From Rhizophagus irregularis (Eukaryota > Glomeromycota > Glomeromycetes > Glomerales > Glomeraceae): a stretch of 64,000 nt of DNA. Position 1 is the stretch's first letter. Each line of letters begins with the position of its first letter. The translations under genes and the position numbers were made by a program. The notes beneath the pieces were generated by a model that made no database searches, was not told the DNA's origin, and saw nothing but the letters and a program-made list of their open reading frames with translations. Shown here one piece after another: positions 1-12,961 of this stretch. The stretch lies in the NCBI RefSeq assembly GCF_026210795.1, contig NC_089454.1, positions 1,736,001 to 1,800,000 of the forward strand. The letters run 5' to 3'.

Positions 1-2205
1 ATACGGAAATCACAACTTCTTAAATGACCACAAAGGCCACATTTAACTTTTGGGGATGGCGGAGGTTCTTGATAACTATTTTGCCGTGTAATTGACGTAT
101 TGCTAATTTGACTGGACATTGGTGTAGAATTCGAAGAATTGAAATATATAGTTTGAATTTCGCATTGATTCTTCATAATGGCATCTAATAAGCGTCTCTT
201 GTAGAAAGGTGATTTCCAGCCACTGCTTCCTTCAAAAAGACAAGGTTGAATATCTTCAACCATACAACGTTTCATAAATGCATGAGTAGGCGTAGAATTT
301 GTAGGAACAGGAGAAGTTACAAATGATTTAACATATTCTTGGAATTCTTCAAACACAACTCCATCAATATATACGCGTCTACCCTTTTGCATGTATTCAT
401 CAACAGAAGCAGTAGAGAAAATACTAGGCGACATATGTCCAAAGTTTCCAAATATTCTGCTAGAACGAGGACTGTTTACAGGGGAATTTGACATTAAGCT
501 CCTCCTTATGACAGAATTTCTGTTTAATCCACTAGTTGGAGTTGGCGCTGTTTGTCGTTGTTTTGTTGTATCCAGATGAACCAATAATAATTTCAACTCT
601 CTTAAGCGGTCTTGTCTAGTTCCCGAAGATTTGATAGAGGCTTCTAATTTACCTTTAAATTCTCTATTTAACATTTCTAGTTCTTCATGGGTATTAGCTT
701 CATCAAATACCATTTGATTTACTTTATCAAACATTGCATTTATCCAATCATCGATTTCTTGTTCTAAACTCTCCTTACTAACTTGAAGTTGAGCACGAAG
801 AGTTTGTTCCTCCGAAAGAGATATAGCAAGAGCTGAAAGATCTCGTTTAAGATAAGCACGTTCTTCAATATGTTGATCAACTTGCGCAAGTAATGTATTA
901 CAATTTGGACAAAGATTTGCTGTTTGAGATAAATCAGGAACAGGTCCCTGTGGAGGAAGATGATCATGAATATGCGTGTCAAGCTCATCATCTGATTCCT
1001 CTTCTTCCTGATCTGTTTCTTCTTCTTCACGTTCTGTTCGATCGTCAATGTCTTCTGGTTCATCATGTACATAATTATTAATTAACGTTTTATTGTTAGA
1101 CATTGCAAAGTCTGCGCGTCGACGATGTTCCAATTCTTCTTCATCATCAATATTATCATAATTAATTGAAGTTTGGTAAGTATCATCAATTTCTTCAGGG
1201 TCATGAGGATCAGGATAATCTGCAATGTCTTCATCTCCATCTAAATCAACATCATCAAGACTGACAGAAAATTCGCTGCAGACAGACTCTCTTCTTGAGA
1301 TATTATTATCATCGTCTGGTTTCTGTTGAGAATTATTATTATTATTATCATTATTATCATTATCATTATCGTTTGCAGGATTTTGTTCATCATTTATTCT
1401 ATCAGATTCGTAATCGTCGTTAAATGGTTGAATTTTTGAATCACGCCTCATTGAGACGAATGAGTGCTGTTTTTTATATTCTTTAGAAGTAACTTTATTA
1501 TTATTTTGAGCGTTTTTTAAATAGTTTAGGCATAATTTAATACTATCTAAAAATTGTCCTTCTAAATCGTTCGATTCAACCGCAGTAGCATTATCATCAT
1601 CATCTTTGCTATTATCATCATCGTCATCAAGATTTTGAGCTCTAAATGTTTCTACAGTTCTTGCCAATACAATTATTGCCTCTCGAGCTCCAAATTCGAG
1701 TCTGCTAATCTTTGTTTTCAAATTATGAACATACTCATCTTTCTCACCAAGTTCTTGAAGCAATTGGTCACGTTCTTGTTCATGAGATTCGTTTATAACC
1801 TGGTTCAAAAATAAAAATAATGTTAACTAAAGATTTTATTATCAAATTTTAATTTATCAAATTATCATGCCCGATCATATTATCATCCGCTGGCGAAGTT
1901 TGTTGAACTTCTACAACCATCGTTGCAGCATAGATTGATATATTGATTCAACTGATACTCTATGCTAAAAAGATTGTTTCAAATAAAAAAACGCATATTC
2001 CCCGAGATTTACACAAACTTTATATATAATAACATCCGAGATTTACAATACACACCTCCAAATCATTTTCCAATTCAACAACCCTATTTTCCAATTTAGC
2101 TACAAGATCTTGTGCTTGAAGTATTAAAGGAATAAAATTTGTTTCGTTCATTTGTTGTAAACTTTCTTGCCCGTTCATTGTGAGTGAACTATCAAGTGCT
2201 GGCAT
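1..2205 (-). CDS. Sec2/Rabin-type Rab guanine nucleotide exchange factor, 3' part cut by window edge
   Basis: Two exons are visible. Exon 1 (2205-2056) begins MPALDSSLTMNG and predicts a short coiled coil. A 256-base intron (2055-1800) follows, then one long open exon runs to base 1 without a stop, giving about 650 residues so far. Around residues 340-435 there is a CxxC motif followed by a coiled coil containing MFDKVNQMVFDEAN, which resembles the LFEEANKMVA core of the Sec2p exchange domain. Near residues 555-600 the segment FMKRCMVEDIQPCLFEG and a following KCGLCG resemble the conserved C-terminal region of Rabin3/Rabin8. Family knowledge: these proteins activate Sec4/Rab8-type GTPases on secretory vesicles for polarised exocytosis. 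The central third is low-complexity, rich in Asp, Asn and Glu, and partly encoded by an (ATT/ATC)n microsatellite at about 1331-1370. Homology is clear for the coiled coil and the C-terminal block; the specific Rab partner is inference. Confidence 0.82.
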
Positions 2206-3185
2206 ACTATATTATAAGCAGACAGTGTCTAAAAGAAAAATTTCACGTTTTTAACATAACGTATTATTATAAGGTCATTAGAAAAAAAATAGTAAGATCA
2301 AAGTATACTTGAAATATATATGAGATGTACCGTAGTAAAATATTTTTTTAAAAAAAAGAGACAACGTAAAACGTCACAAGTTAATATATATATTATTTTT
2401 ATTTTTGTTTTTTTTTAAAAAAAAAAAAATGAATACTAAACCAATAAAAAAAAGGTTTAAAATAAAGAAAAATTTTTTTAAAGAACAATATAATATAAAC
2501 TTCTTAACAAAAAAGGGGAAAAGAAAAAAAAAAGAGGACTGAAAGAAAAAGAATAAGAAAAAGAAAGAAAAAGGGGAAGAAAGGGTGAAGGATTCACAAT
2601 ATTAGAGTTTTACAATAAGTATTTATAATGTGCGGCAGAAAAATTTTGGTAACTTAAAACGGTTATTTAATATGTAAATAATTTTCTTTCTCTTTCTTTC
2701 CTCTATAGCCTCATTTTTTTCTCTCTTGCAGTAGATACTACTAAAACTAAAGGTTGTGCAAATTACACTTAACCCGTACGGGGATTATAACGACTTTTTC
2801 ATCACTCATCAGTTATCCAAGTTATCCAGTTATCACCAGTTTTTTTTTTTTTTTTTTGAAAAAATCTGATAAATATAATACTGTCAATAAACAAAAATAC
2901 AAAATCGGTTAGAATACCCGCCAATTACAATATTTGTATACAAGTTGGGGACAGTTGGCTGAATTTCTACTTTATGTGTCATGTGAGATGTAAATCTTAA
3001 ATTTGTGAAAAGAAAAAAATCAAGTTTTGGTACAATGAAAAAATCCGATGCATTCAAAAACTAATTTGCAACACAAACCCCAACGATCTGACCAATGTCA
3101 AAAAAAAACACAATTGATCAAATAAGAATAAGAAATAACGTATAATAGTAATAATAACTTTAATTATTTCTAAACCCTAAAGCTT
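2206..3185. other. Intergenic, no gene seen
   Basis: AT-rich with many A and T homopolymers, including a T16 run near 2841. It lies upstream of the Sec2-like gene and downstream of the MYSM1-like gene, so it should hold the Sec2 promoter and the other gene's 3' end. I see no conserved reading frame, tRNA or repeat pair. Confidence 0.6.
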
Positions 3186-5648
3186 TTAACTTAATATTGA
3201 TTCTTTTGTTGCATCACTTCCGAGTTTGCTTGCTTCTTCATTCTTATTGGGACGGAAGTCATCACTCATTAATTCCCTTACTTGAGAAATAAAGGTTTCA
3301 GCTGCCTTTGAGGAAACATTTATATGTGATGACAATGACTCGATCAATTTATCAAGCCTTGAAACTTCTTCATCTTTCCGATAAGTTTCACTCATATTAA
3401 CGCGCCTGCATATGATGAACAATGATTGTTCCATTAATTCATTGTGTATTATTGTAACCATTGGCAAAATTTTATATATCATACTTACTGATCGTAATTA
3501 TGATATTCTTCGACTAAACTCGCCATTTGTGAAAATGTTTCTTCTTGCAAGTTTTCATTTTGTAAAAATGAATGCTGGCATGAATAAGGCGTTCCTGAAA
3601 AGGTAAAGCGCAATAAAGAATTACTAATCGCAAACAATAAACCCGAATAAAGAACTAAATTAAATAGAAATTAATACAGACTGAATTGTCCAGAAAGATC
3701 GTAATTTGTACCACTCATCCAAAATTGAAATCTTGATACATTAGAATCATGTTCAATATCATACGGTGTAACAATAACACCGATAAATGGTTCCACACCG
3801 TCTTCGCGTCGCCACATTTCCTATTAATAAGAAAGGAACATATTAACGATGAATATACCCCCTTATTCATTTTATAATTTTTTACCTGATATTGAGTCTG
3901 GTTTTCAATATCTCTAATAGAAGGTTGAGGATCAAATGTTGGGTGAGAATGATACCATCCAACAAATTCAAGACCTTTCTCAGCGAAAACTTCCCTAGCT
4001 GCAACTTCAGACGCAGGATCCATTTCACACTATAATAACGTAATATCTATCACTACAAAAAAAAATATTTTAATATTAAATAGTATTAAAATAAAATACC
4101 TGAAATCCAGTACTTGAACTTTTACAAGGATATACGTATATTACTTCCATGATTTCACGATCAGAAAAATAATGACCACCAAGTAAACCAATTATTTCCG
4201 TATGCGCCAAATGAGCGTGGAAATCCATCAAGAGCTATAATTTACAATCACATCAATTAAGGATTATTCGAAAAGATTTTTTTTCCAAATGCATATTACT
4301 CATACCATAACGTTCATCGAAACTGATACTCGAAACGGCGCAGGATTTCTCGATGTATAATGATGTGGTGGAACCAACCGAAAAGGATCATAAGAACCTA
4401 CCATATCATATGCTAGAGCATCGTAACGTTATTTGTTAAGGTATTACAATGTAATTACAAGTTGATTTATAAATTTCTTTTAATAGAAGGATATTTCGTT
4501 ATAATTGATTCGTCCCCCATTTTTATTGGTACGGGACCTTTTGCTTCGGCGTATGGGAACGTCATCTTAATTATTATCCAAGTACGATAACACTTCATTT
4601 ATCATTGATCGAATATGCTATTATTTTTTCAAAAAAAAAAAGAACAATTCGATAATATTTATACCTCCCGTCGGCTCCACACTATTTTCTTTAGATCCAT
4701 TTAGATTTTCCCTTGAACGTAAAAAAAAAAATGTATACATGTTTTTTAAGGTAAAAAAATGTATGAAATTTACATAATTAGCCTTAAAAAGAATTATTTG
4801 CTCTTACCATTCGCCATTATCGTTAAGAACTTTGATCCCACTTTATGATCGAAAAGGATTAAAGTTCAAAACGTTCCTATCAAATTAAGCAATTTGTCAA
4901 AATATGATTCATTGTTCTTACCGTCCTCGACGATAGTCACTATCTTCCAACTTCCCTTTACGTTTTATATTAGTATTTGATTTCTTTGTAGTCTCATCAA
5001 GTGATTTTCTCTTTACAGGACGCTTCTCTTTTTTTACGGAATCCTTGCCAATATTAATTGCTCCTATTGACTCCAGATATAAATGAACTCGTCCAATCGC
5101 ATTTACATCACCACAATCCTGGTCAAATCATCATTAATTATTAGTTTTTAAAAAAGAATAAGGTATGGATAATATATGAAAATACCTTAAGTCCTGGTCT
5201 GACGCTTGTTTTAGAAACGAATTTCGGTTGACTTTTTAACCAAGCATTTAAAATATAATTCCTAATTTTCATGTAACGTTCAGGCGTTTTCAATCCTCTT
5301 CCAACAAAAAATTCTATATTACTTTGTCTTTCTTCTTCACTGATAATTGATTGATCAATTATCTGAGCACAAAAAAATGAAAGTCAATGAACATCATCCA
5401 AATTCGATAAAATACAAATTGAATTTTAAAAGAACAAAGAATCCACTTCATATATTCACCATCTCCTTAATCGAGCTTTTTTCAGCTAAATTCGAACTCG
5501 TACCTTCACCCAATTCTCTCGATTTGTCGATAGAATCGGAAAACTCTGCAGGGGGTGAAGAAGTCGCGTCTTTTTCCGATTGATACGCGTCACGAGTCGA
5601 TGTTGAAGCTTTTTCCACAGCCTCCTCGGAACTAAATGAACTAGTCAT
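3186..5648 (-). CDS. SWIRM-MPN+ (JAMM) histone H2A deubiquitinase, MYSM1-like
   Basis: This is a multi-exon minus-strand gene from ATG at 5648 to TAA at 3186-3188. The N-terminal exon is Ser/Glu-rich. Exon 2 (to about 5197) and the next one encode a SWIRM domain, seen as [19 protein letters not shown] and then [20 protein letters not shown] basic linker ([18 protein letters not shown]) suits nuclear entry. The MPN+ domain lies at about 4380-3715. It has the upstream Glu in [12 protein letters not shown] and the complete zinc motif H-x-H-x7-S-x2-D in [16 protein letters not shown], so it should be an active metalloprotease. The C-terminal exon (from about 3407) is predicted coiled coil. Family knowledge: MYSM1 removes ubiquitin from histone H2A and binds chromatin through SWIRM. 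No Myb/SANT domain of animal MYSM1 is visible. Small middle exons near 4500-4860 are uncertain. Confidence 0.85.
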
Positions 5649-6508
5649 TTCAACAAGAGAAAAAAAAATAAATTCAGTATTTTAGACGTATAATTTATCC
5701 CGATAAATGTGATAATTTATTATCATCAAAAGAAGGAAAGAAGGTGTGAGAAAATCATTGAAATAACGGATAAAATAACGAGTTTAATTTGTCACACATT
5801 CAAATTACAGTAAAAAAGTTCGTGTTTCGTTATCACTTTTTTACATCACTGGCTATGATCACCCATAAATTCACACTTAATCTGTTATCATCAGCTGATA
5901 AACTGAAAAAAAATTTTTTTCTTCAAGGTAAGCGAAAAGTTTTTTTTTTTAAATGTATATATGTGATGATATAAAAGTTTCAGACTAACATGAAGACTAT
6001 TAAATTTAACCTCTAAGAAGTTCTGATATATAAATTTCATTTACATTTGCAAATTTTTTTGTTGTTAAATATTTATTAATTTTATTTTATAATAATTTTT
6101 ATTACATAGGTAAATTCGAATGTTTCTTTTTGTATCTTCACTTCGATATGATTAAACCTAAATTAATCTGTCAATCCACTGAAATAAAAGTGTTGATAAA
6201 GGATATCACGCAAAAAAAAAATGATCTTATATTAACATATTAATTGATTTAGATAAAAATAAATTTTTTTTTAACCGTAATTCTTTTTTATTCTTGAAAA
6301 TAGGAACGTCAAAAAAGAAATCTTGGAAACTTTAGAAGACTTGTACATGGGTTTAATTAGATATTTAGGAAATATGAAAAATTTAATTAATTTATTAATT
6401 ATAATATATAAAATATAAACTTTCTTTCGTTGAATTTTTTCAATGTTTATTTTAATAAATTAAAATAACATATATTTGAAAAAAAGAAAAATGCTCAAAA
6501 CTAAAAAT
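5649..6508. other. Intergenic, no gene seen
   Basis: Upstream region of the MYSM1-like gene and 3' side of the small inhibitor gene. The open frame at 5789-5974 has no family resemblance and is built partly from Lys/Phe homopolymer codons, so I do not treat it as a gene. Confidence 0.55.
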
Positions 6509-6978
6509 CTACTGAGTTGTAACTACTGCATCGTCTTCAATCCCATCAACGTGACTATCAGCATCAAAAGTAGCTGCAATAGTGAAAATATATTAAATAT
6601 ATTTTATGCATATTAAATTAAAAAGAAAAAAATAGTTTATAATTTAATATGCTTACTAATGGTGCCAGCTGGTAGGGTAACCATGAGAGTTTTTCCTGTT
6701 ATTGTAGTTTTGCCTGTGATCTTACCTCCTATTTTAGATTATTAGATCGATCATATTAATAGATGGATCTTTAATAAAGTATTACAAACGATTTTACAAA
6801 ATATTTGTACCAAGTTCTGTAATTTTTTTCTCAGTTTTTTCGATGTCCTCATCTTTTGCATCTGATTTGAAACGAATGATTTTCTTGACTAAATTTGAAA
6901 TAATAATGAGCTATAAAGCAACATAAAAATATAAACGAAAAGAAATTAAAATATTATTTGACATGAACCCTCGCTCAT
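6509..6978 (-). CDS. Small proteinase B inhibitor, Pbi2/inhibitor I9-like
   Basis: The gene is too short and too split to show as one frame. I join four exons: 6978-6969 (ATGAGCGAGG, only ten bases), 6888-6811, 6725-6657 and about 6570-6509, ending in TAG. The product is about 73 residues. It starts MSEVKKIIRFKSDA and ends DGIEDDAVVTTQ. Length, the N-terminal beta strand, the helix ending ITELG, and the terminal acidic segment followed by VVTTQ match yeast Pbi2 (75 residues) and the inhibitor I9 propeptide fold. Family knowledge: such proteins inhibit subtilisin-type vacuolar proteinase B in the cytosol, and Pbi2 also supports vacuole fusion. The first donor (GTTCAT) is weak, so the start exon is the least certain part. 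All other joins keep frame. Confidence 0.72.
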
Positions 6979-7499
6979 TCTTGATAAATTTATTATATAC
7001 AGAAAAAAAGTTGAAAAGTCTTTGAACACGAAAAAAAGTAATATTTTCTTTGATATATATTTCAGTTTATTGTTATTTTGATAAACTTTAAAGTTATCAA
7101 TACGACTTTAAATGGCCTTTATATATATGAATAAAAATATACCCAATAAATTTTTATATAGGCGTATATCGGGCGTATGAACATCGTTCACATGTAAAAA
7201 CTTTTTAATTTATTCATTTAAAGATACTGGTCATGACGCTAAATGGTCGTATCAGCCCTAAAATATATGTACTTTGAGACGAAATAATACATGAAAGTCT
7301 GTCATATTGTATAAGTGTGCGAAGATTTTAATTTAATGTTATACATATTGTCTTGTGATTAATAAACGCCCGATTTACATACACTATTCATATACGTAAT
7401 TATACAGCTGCTATACACAGTAATTGATCATCTCATTGACAAAAATAAAGTTAAAATTAATTATTTGTTATAGAATTTACAATAAACGTATCAAAGGTT
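6979..7499. other. Intergenic, no gene seen
   Basis: Between the inhibitor gene's start and the 3' end of the MCC beta gene. AT-rich; no repeat or reading frame of note. It should contain the inhibitor promoter. Confidence 0.55.
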
Positions 7500-10347
7500 C
7501 TACATCCTAAATATACCAAAACGTGTCTTCTCGATTGGTGCGTTAAGTGTAGCACTTAATGCTAATCCGAGAACTTTACGTGTGTCAGCAGGATTAATAA
7601 TTCCATCGTCCCAAAGACGCGCTGAGGAAAAATATGGATGACCTTCAACTTCAAATCTTTCACGAATAGGCTTCTTGAATTTTTCTTCTTCTTCCATTGA
7701 CCACTGTCGATGAATATTTAAATTAACATTTACATATATCAATCTTTATCATTGCTAATGAAAATTCACGTACCGTTTCACCTTTTTTTTTGGCTTCTGC
7801 TTCTTTTCTAATTTGAGCCAAAACACTTGCGGCTTGTTCACCTCCCATGACTGATATCCGCGCGTTCTATATATTAAACAAGTAAAGTTAATTATAAAGT
7901 TTCTTGACTAATGAAATCTTATTTTATGTTGGACTAACCGGCCACATCCATAAGAATCTGGGGCTATATGCTCTTCCACACATTCCATAATTTCCGGCAC
8001 CGAAACTACCACCAATAATAACCGTCAGTTTTGGAACTTTGGCACAAGATACTGCAGTCACCATCTTCGCGCCATTCTTGGCAATACCACCGGCTTCTGC
8101 GGATGAACCAACCATAAATCCTGTAATATTCTGAAGAAAGATTAGTGGTATACCACGTTGCGCACAAAGCTCAATAAAATGTGCTCCTTTAAGAGCTGAT
8201 TCGGAAAAAAGGATTCCATTGTTAGCAACAATTCCAACAGGGTAACCGTATAAATGCGCGAAACCTGTCAAATTATTTCATAATATATCAATAAATGAAT
8301 ACATTTTAGTTGTAAAGTTAAATAAAAATCTACCAGTAATTAATGTTGTTCCATATAATTCTTTAAATTCTTCAAATCGACTTCCATCTACGATACGCGC
8401 AATGACATTTTTGACATCAAAAGATTTGCGCAGATTATCACCCACAATACCACCGAGCTCTGATGCAGAATATAGAGGTTCTTCGGGCTTCTTAATTAAT
8501 AACTTAAAATAATAATGATAAGCTTTTTTTAACCTCCATGTTTTATGAAATATATATATATGCGTATACATTTATAATTTTGAACATTTACATCAGGTTT
8601 CTTTGACAAATTAAGCGTTTCAACAATTTTTCTTGCAGTTTGTAAGGCATGCTCATCGTTACTAGCGTAATGATCCGTTACCCCAGATATTCGACCTGAC
8701 ATATTAAAAGTTATCACTATATTTAATTTTTTCAATTTAATGATTATTTACTTACAATGCAAATCCGCTCCTCCTAGTTCCTCTGCCGAAATAACTTCTC
8801 CAGTGGCTGCTTTGACTAATGGAGGCCCGGCTAAGAAAATGGTACCTTGTTTTGCAACAATAATACTTTCATCCGCCATAGCAGGAACGTAAGCGCCACC
8901 TGCTGTACATGATCCCATCACAACGGCTATTTGTGATATACCTTCGGATGACATAGCAGCCTAAATTAAACATCAATCAATTAAATATATGTAATAAATT
9001 TTGATTATTTTATTTATAACTCTTACCTGATTAAAGAAAATGCGTCCAAAATGATCGCGGTCTGGAAAAACCTCTGCCTGCTGAGGAAGATTAGCACCTC
9101 CTGAATCTACTAAATATATACACGGTAACCGATTTTCTCGTGCAATCTCTTGTGCTCGTAAATGCTTTTTTACTATAAGGATTAAAAAATAAAAGTCAAT
9201 ATATCTACATACAAAAGTTTGTAAGTTATAACCGATTAAAAAGTTATACCTGTAATGGGATAATATGTTCCGCCTTTAACTGTTGAGTCATTAGCAACAA
9301 TCATACATTCCACCCTGCATCAGAACTTACAAAATAAATATTCAACTTTCATCAACTGTGTATTTTTTTTTTAATAGTAATCATTATATAGAATAAAGGC
9401 TAACCCTTTAACACATCCAATTCCAGTGATTATTCCACCTGCGGGTATTTCATCTGTATATAATTTATAACCAGCGAGTTGTGAAAGTTCTAGAAAGGGA
9501 GATCTTTAAATATAGTCCAAATCATTATCATTATTTTAAAATTAAAAAATCAGGAACTAAGGCCATACAAACTTGATTTTATGGTTTTCATAATATAAAA
9601 ATTTCATCAATAACCCGGCAACCCGGCTTTTAATTTTTTTTTTCAAAAATTTTATATGCGAAATTTTTTTTCAATTTTTAAAAAATTCTCACCCGGTATA
9701 GTAATAATATAAAAAATTTTTTTTTAAGACTTAACAAAACTGACCCGGCCGGACTATGAAAACCATTTTTACCACTTTGTGTCGCCTAATATAGAAGGAA
9801 TTATAAATAAACTTACCCATTATCAAGTAAACGACTTATCCTTTAGTGGAACGAATTCGAGTAGGGTTAGATATAAGATTATGTATAACAATACGAATCA
9901 GGATGTAAAGAAAAAGTTAGGGTCAACCTATTACGAGGTAATAACTTATCGCGTTCTAAATGACGTTTTCGAGCTGCTTCACCTCCACCTGATAGGAATT
10001 CAGAAGACAAATTATTTACAAATTTTGCAAAAATTAAATGGATAAACTGATTTTACCTAATACGATTTTATTTATTAAATTTTCCAAATTTTCGACCAAA
10101 ATGTTCATTTTGTCAGCATTTTCCTATTACAATAATTAAATTCAATATGAAAAAATTTTTATTAACATATTAACATACAGTAAAAAAAAGTACTTACCTT
10201 AAACACGTCACTATTATTGTCGACATTATTTGGTAAAACATTCGCAACTTTCTCATGCCAGGTATGATACGTTGGTTTCAATTTCGTGCGGCAATTAAAA
10301 ATAAACTCATTTCGAAGTGAAGGAAAAAAAAACCTTGTAAATTGCAT
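7500..10347 (-). CDS. MCCC2: Methylcrotonoyl-CoA carboxylase beta subunit, mitochondrial
   Basis: About ten exons encode a carboxyltransferase of the acetyl/propionyl-CoA carboxylase beta family. I choose ATG at 10347 because the product then begins [13 protein letters not shown], an Arg-containing amphipathic mitochondrial presequence; an in-frame ATG at 10443 would add 32 residues. Diagnostic blocks in order: [15 protein letters not shown], the [15 protein letters not shown] region, GGTYYPIT, the [18 protein letters not shown] motif, [47 protein letters not shown], and C-terminal [15 protein letters not shown]. The GANLPQQ and NITGFM motifs favour MCC over propionyl-CoA carboxylase. Family knowledge: with the biotinylated alpha subunit it carboxylates 3-methylcrotonyl-CoA in leucine catabolism in the mitochondrial matrix. 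No alpha subunit gene is in this window. The intron at about 9508-9817 carries a MITE-like insert. Confidence 0.95.
9577..9771. repeat. MITE-like inverted-repeat insert inside an MCCC2 intron
   Basis: The 12-base arm ATGGTTTTCATA (9581-9592) is mirrored by TATGAAAACCAT (9755-9766), and the similarity extends a few bases outward. The interior holds several CCCGG motifs (about 9613-9628, 9692-9696, 9744-9750) in otherwise AT-only DNA. The whole fits within one intron. Short arms and no clear target duplication make the class uncertain. Confidence 0.45.
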
Positions 10348-10522
10348 AATGAAGATAACAAAATAAACTAAAAGATTGGTTGATTCAGTTATATCGATTA
10401 TTTGTCGTACCGATCGTATAAAATTGTGATGAGGGATTTCCATTTTTGGAAGATCAGAATGTGAGATTAAATAATAAACTGAAACGCAAAATTCGATAAG
10501 TTTTTATATATGCACATAAACC
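10348..10522. promoter_or_regulatory. Putative bidirectional promoter, MCCC2 / SMU1
   Basis: Only 175 bases separate the two divergent start codons. Both promoters and both 5' UTRs must lie here or overlap the genes. I see no recognised motif. Confidence 0.5.
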
Positions 10523-12961
10523 ATGGAAATTGAGTCAACAGAGTAAAAAATACTAAATTTACAGTTATTATTTCTATATCTTATAAATTGAATATTTATC
10601 TTTCTTTTTTCATTTTATAGCGTAATTCGATTAATTTTACAATTTTTGAAAGAAAGTAACCTTCCAAATAGTTATGCCGCTTTACAGGTTTGTTCTTCAT
10701 TAACGCGGTATTACAATTTCTTGAATTCTCATACAAATTAATCGATTTTAGGAAGAATCTACCATAGCTCTTAATACTGTTGATTCAATTGAATCTTTTA
10801 CTAATGAAATTATAGAAGGACATTGGGAAGTTGTATTGCGCACTGTGTCTAATTTGAAAATACCCCAGAGAAAATTAATTGACCTCTATGAACAGGTTTT
10901 ATATTTATTAAATTTTCCCTTATAGTGTAGCAAGGTAAATGCAATGATGAAAATAATTCCATTTTTTTAGATTGTTTTAGAATTAATCGAAATGCGAGAA
11001 CTAGGTGCAGCCAGAACTTTATTAAGGCAAACTGATCCAATGCAACTTTTGAGAGATCATTATTCTGAGCGATATCTTCACCTTGAAAATTTACTTTCTC
11101 GAACATGGTTTGATCAAAAAGAGGTAAGTTATCATTATTCATATTACCAAAAAATTTTAATTGTCTAATTAATTAAAATATTGATGTTAAGGCATATCCA
11201 TCAGGAATGACAAAAGAAAAGAGGCGGCAGGTTATTGCACAAGGTTAAATACGTTTTAGTATAATCTAATGATTAATATTCTGTTATTTAATTAAATATT
11301 TATTTTTACAGAACTTTCTAGTGAAGTTACTGTGGTACCGTCTTCGAGACTTTTATCCCTCCTTGGACAAGCTTTAAAATGGCAACAGCATCAAGGATTA
11401 TTGCCACCAGATACTGCATTTGATCTTTTTAGAGGTTCGGCACCAACAACAAAAGCTGAGGACGATGCAGTTCCTACGAGATGCTATAATAAAATTAAGG
11501 TAAAATATATAATCGTTTATAATTTAAGAATCATATGGGGAATTAAGTGTAAAGTTCAATCGTTTTACATTCATCTATTATTAAGTTTCCAAAAAAACAT
11601 CACGCTGAAGCTGTCGCATTTTCACCTGACGGTCAATATTTAGCCACTGGTAGTTTGGATGGATTTATCGAAATATGGAATTACTTAACTGGAAAGCTTC
11701 GAAAAGATTTTAAATACCAAATAGAGGTTAGATTAAAAGTTTAATTTTCTAGGCAAGTATCGATTCAGAGACGATTCATTAATGTTATATGTTATTATAT
11801 ATATTAGGATAATTCAATGTTAATGGAAGATCCTGTACTATGTCTAAGTTTTAGCAGAGATAGTGAAATGCTTGTATCTGGTGCACAGGATGGAATTATC
11901 AAGGTAGTTAAATTTTAAAAAAAATTGGTTATTTACAGAATAATTTACAAGACGTAAAGTTTTAGGTCTGGAAAATTCAAACGGGCCAATGTACGAGACG
12001 GTTTTCTCCAGCTCATAGCCAAGGTGTAACTTCTGTGTGTTTTAATCGGGATGGAACTCAAATTTTAAGTTCTAGTTTTGACCATACTGTCAGGTCTGTG
12101 CGATGTTATGTTTATTTAATAATTTGTCATTTGAAAATAAAATATTTTATACTATCTTTTATGACAGACTTCATGGTTTGAAATCTGGTAAAACAATAAA
12201 AGAATTCAGAGGGCATACTTCATTTGTTAATAATGCAATATTCTCGCATGACATGTCAAGAATATTAAGTGCTAGTAGTGATGGTACAGTAAAAGTTAGT
12301 AATATTTAAGAAAAATTTAAATATCTTAAAAGAGGCAATTTAATTATAGATATTTCTAATTATTAGATTTGGGACAGTAAATCAACTGGTTGTCTACATA
12401 CAATTTTTCCACAAACTGGTGGTCGTAGTAATCGAGACAGTTCATTCATTGCTGGAGGAGTAACAGTCAATTGTGTTGTTCAAATGCCGAAAAATGCTGA
12501 TCAATTCGTAGTATGTAATAAAAGTTCGACAATTTATTTAATGACAATAAAGGGACAAGTAAGAAAGTTTAATGTAATTATTATTATTGGAAGCATACTT
12601 CGATCCTTTTTTAATCCCCTTCTTTTTTCAGATAACTAAATCATTTACTTCAGAAAAGAAGACCGATGGTGATTTTGTTAGTTGTACAGTGTCTCCTCAA
12701 GGAGATTTTATTTATTGTGTAGGTGAAGATTCTAGTTTGTATTGCTTTAATGTACAATCAGGAAAATTAACTACAACGTTAAAGGTACCTTTTTTTACGT
12801 GCAAATAATACTGTTTATTTTGGTATTCTTAAATTAAAAATATTTAATTTTTTCTTTAACAGTTATCTGATGCAGAAGTGATCGGCTTTGCACATCATCC
12901 ATTTTCAAATATTTTAGCTGCTTATTCCGATGATGGGATTATAACTTTGTGGAAACCATAA
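10523..12961 (+). CDS. SMU1: SMU1 spliceosomal WD40 protein
   Basis: Exon 1 is 20 bases (MEIESTD), then an intron leads into [11 protein letters not shown], matching the LisH N-terminus of SMU1. Next come the CTLH region ([22 protein letters not shown]) and the conserved [20 protein letters not shown]. The linker has [18 protein letters not shown] and [13 protein letters not shown]. Seven WD repeats follow, with [57 protein letters not shown] and [12 protein letters not shown]. The protein ends ITLWKP, as in the animal protein. Family knowledge: SMU1 pairs with RED/IK in the pre-catalytic spliceosome and influences splice-site choice; it is absent from budding yeast. About nine introns are present. 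AATAAA at 13077-13082 is a likely polyadenylation signal. Confidence 0.95.

Noticed and set aside
764-1081. Open frames on both strands within the Sec2-like exon
   Set aside because: They are out-of-frame shadows of the coding exon, which has recognisable Sec2 motifs.
5789-5974. 61-codon plus-strand frame upstream of the MYSM1-like gene
   Set aside because: Low-complexity Phe/Lys content and no similarity; likely chance in AT-rich DNA.
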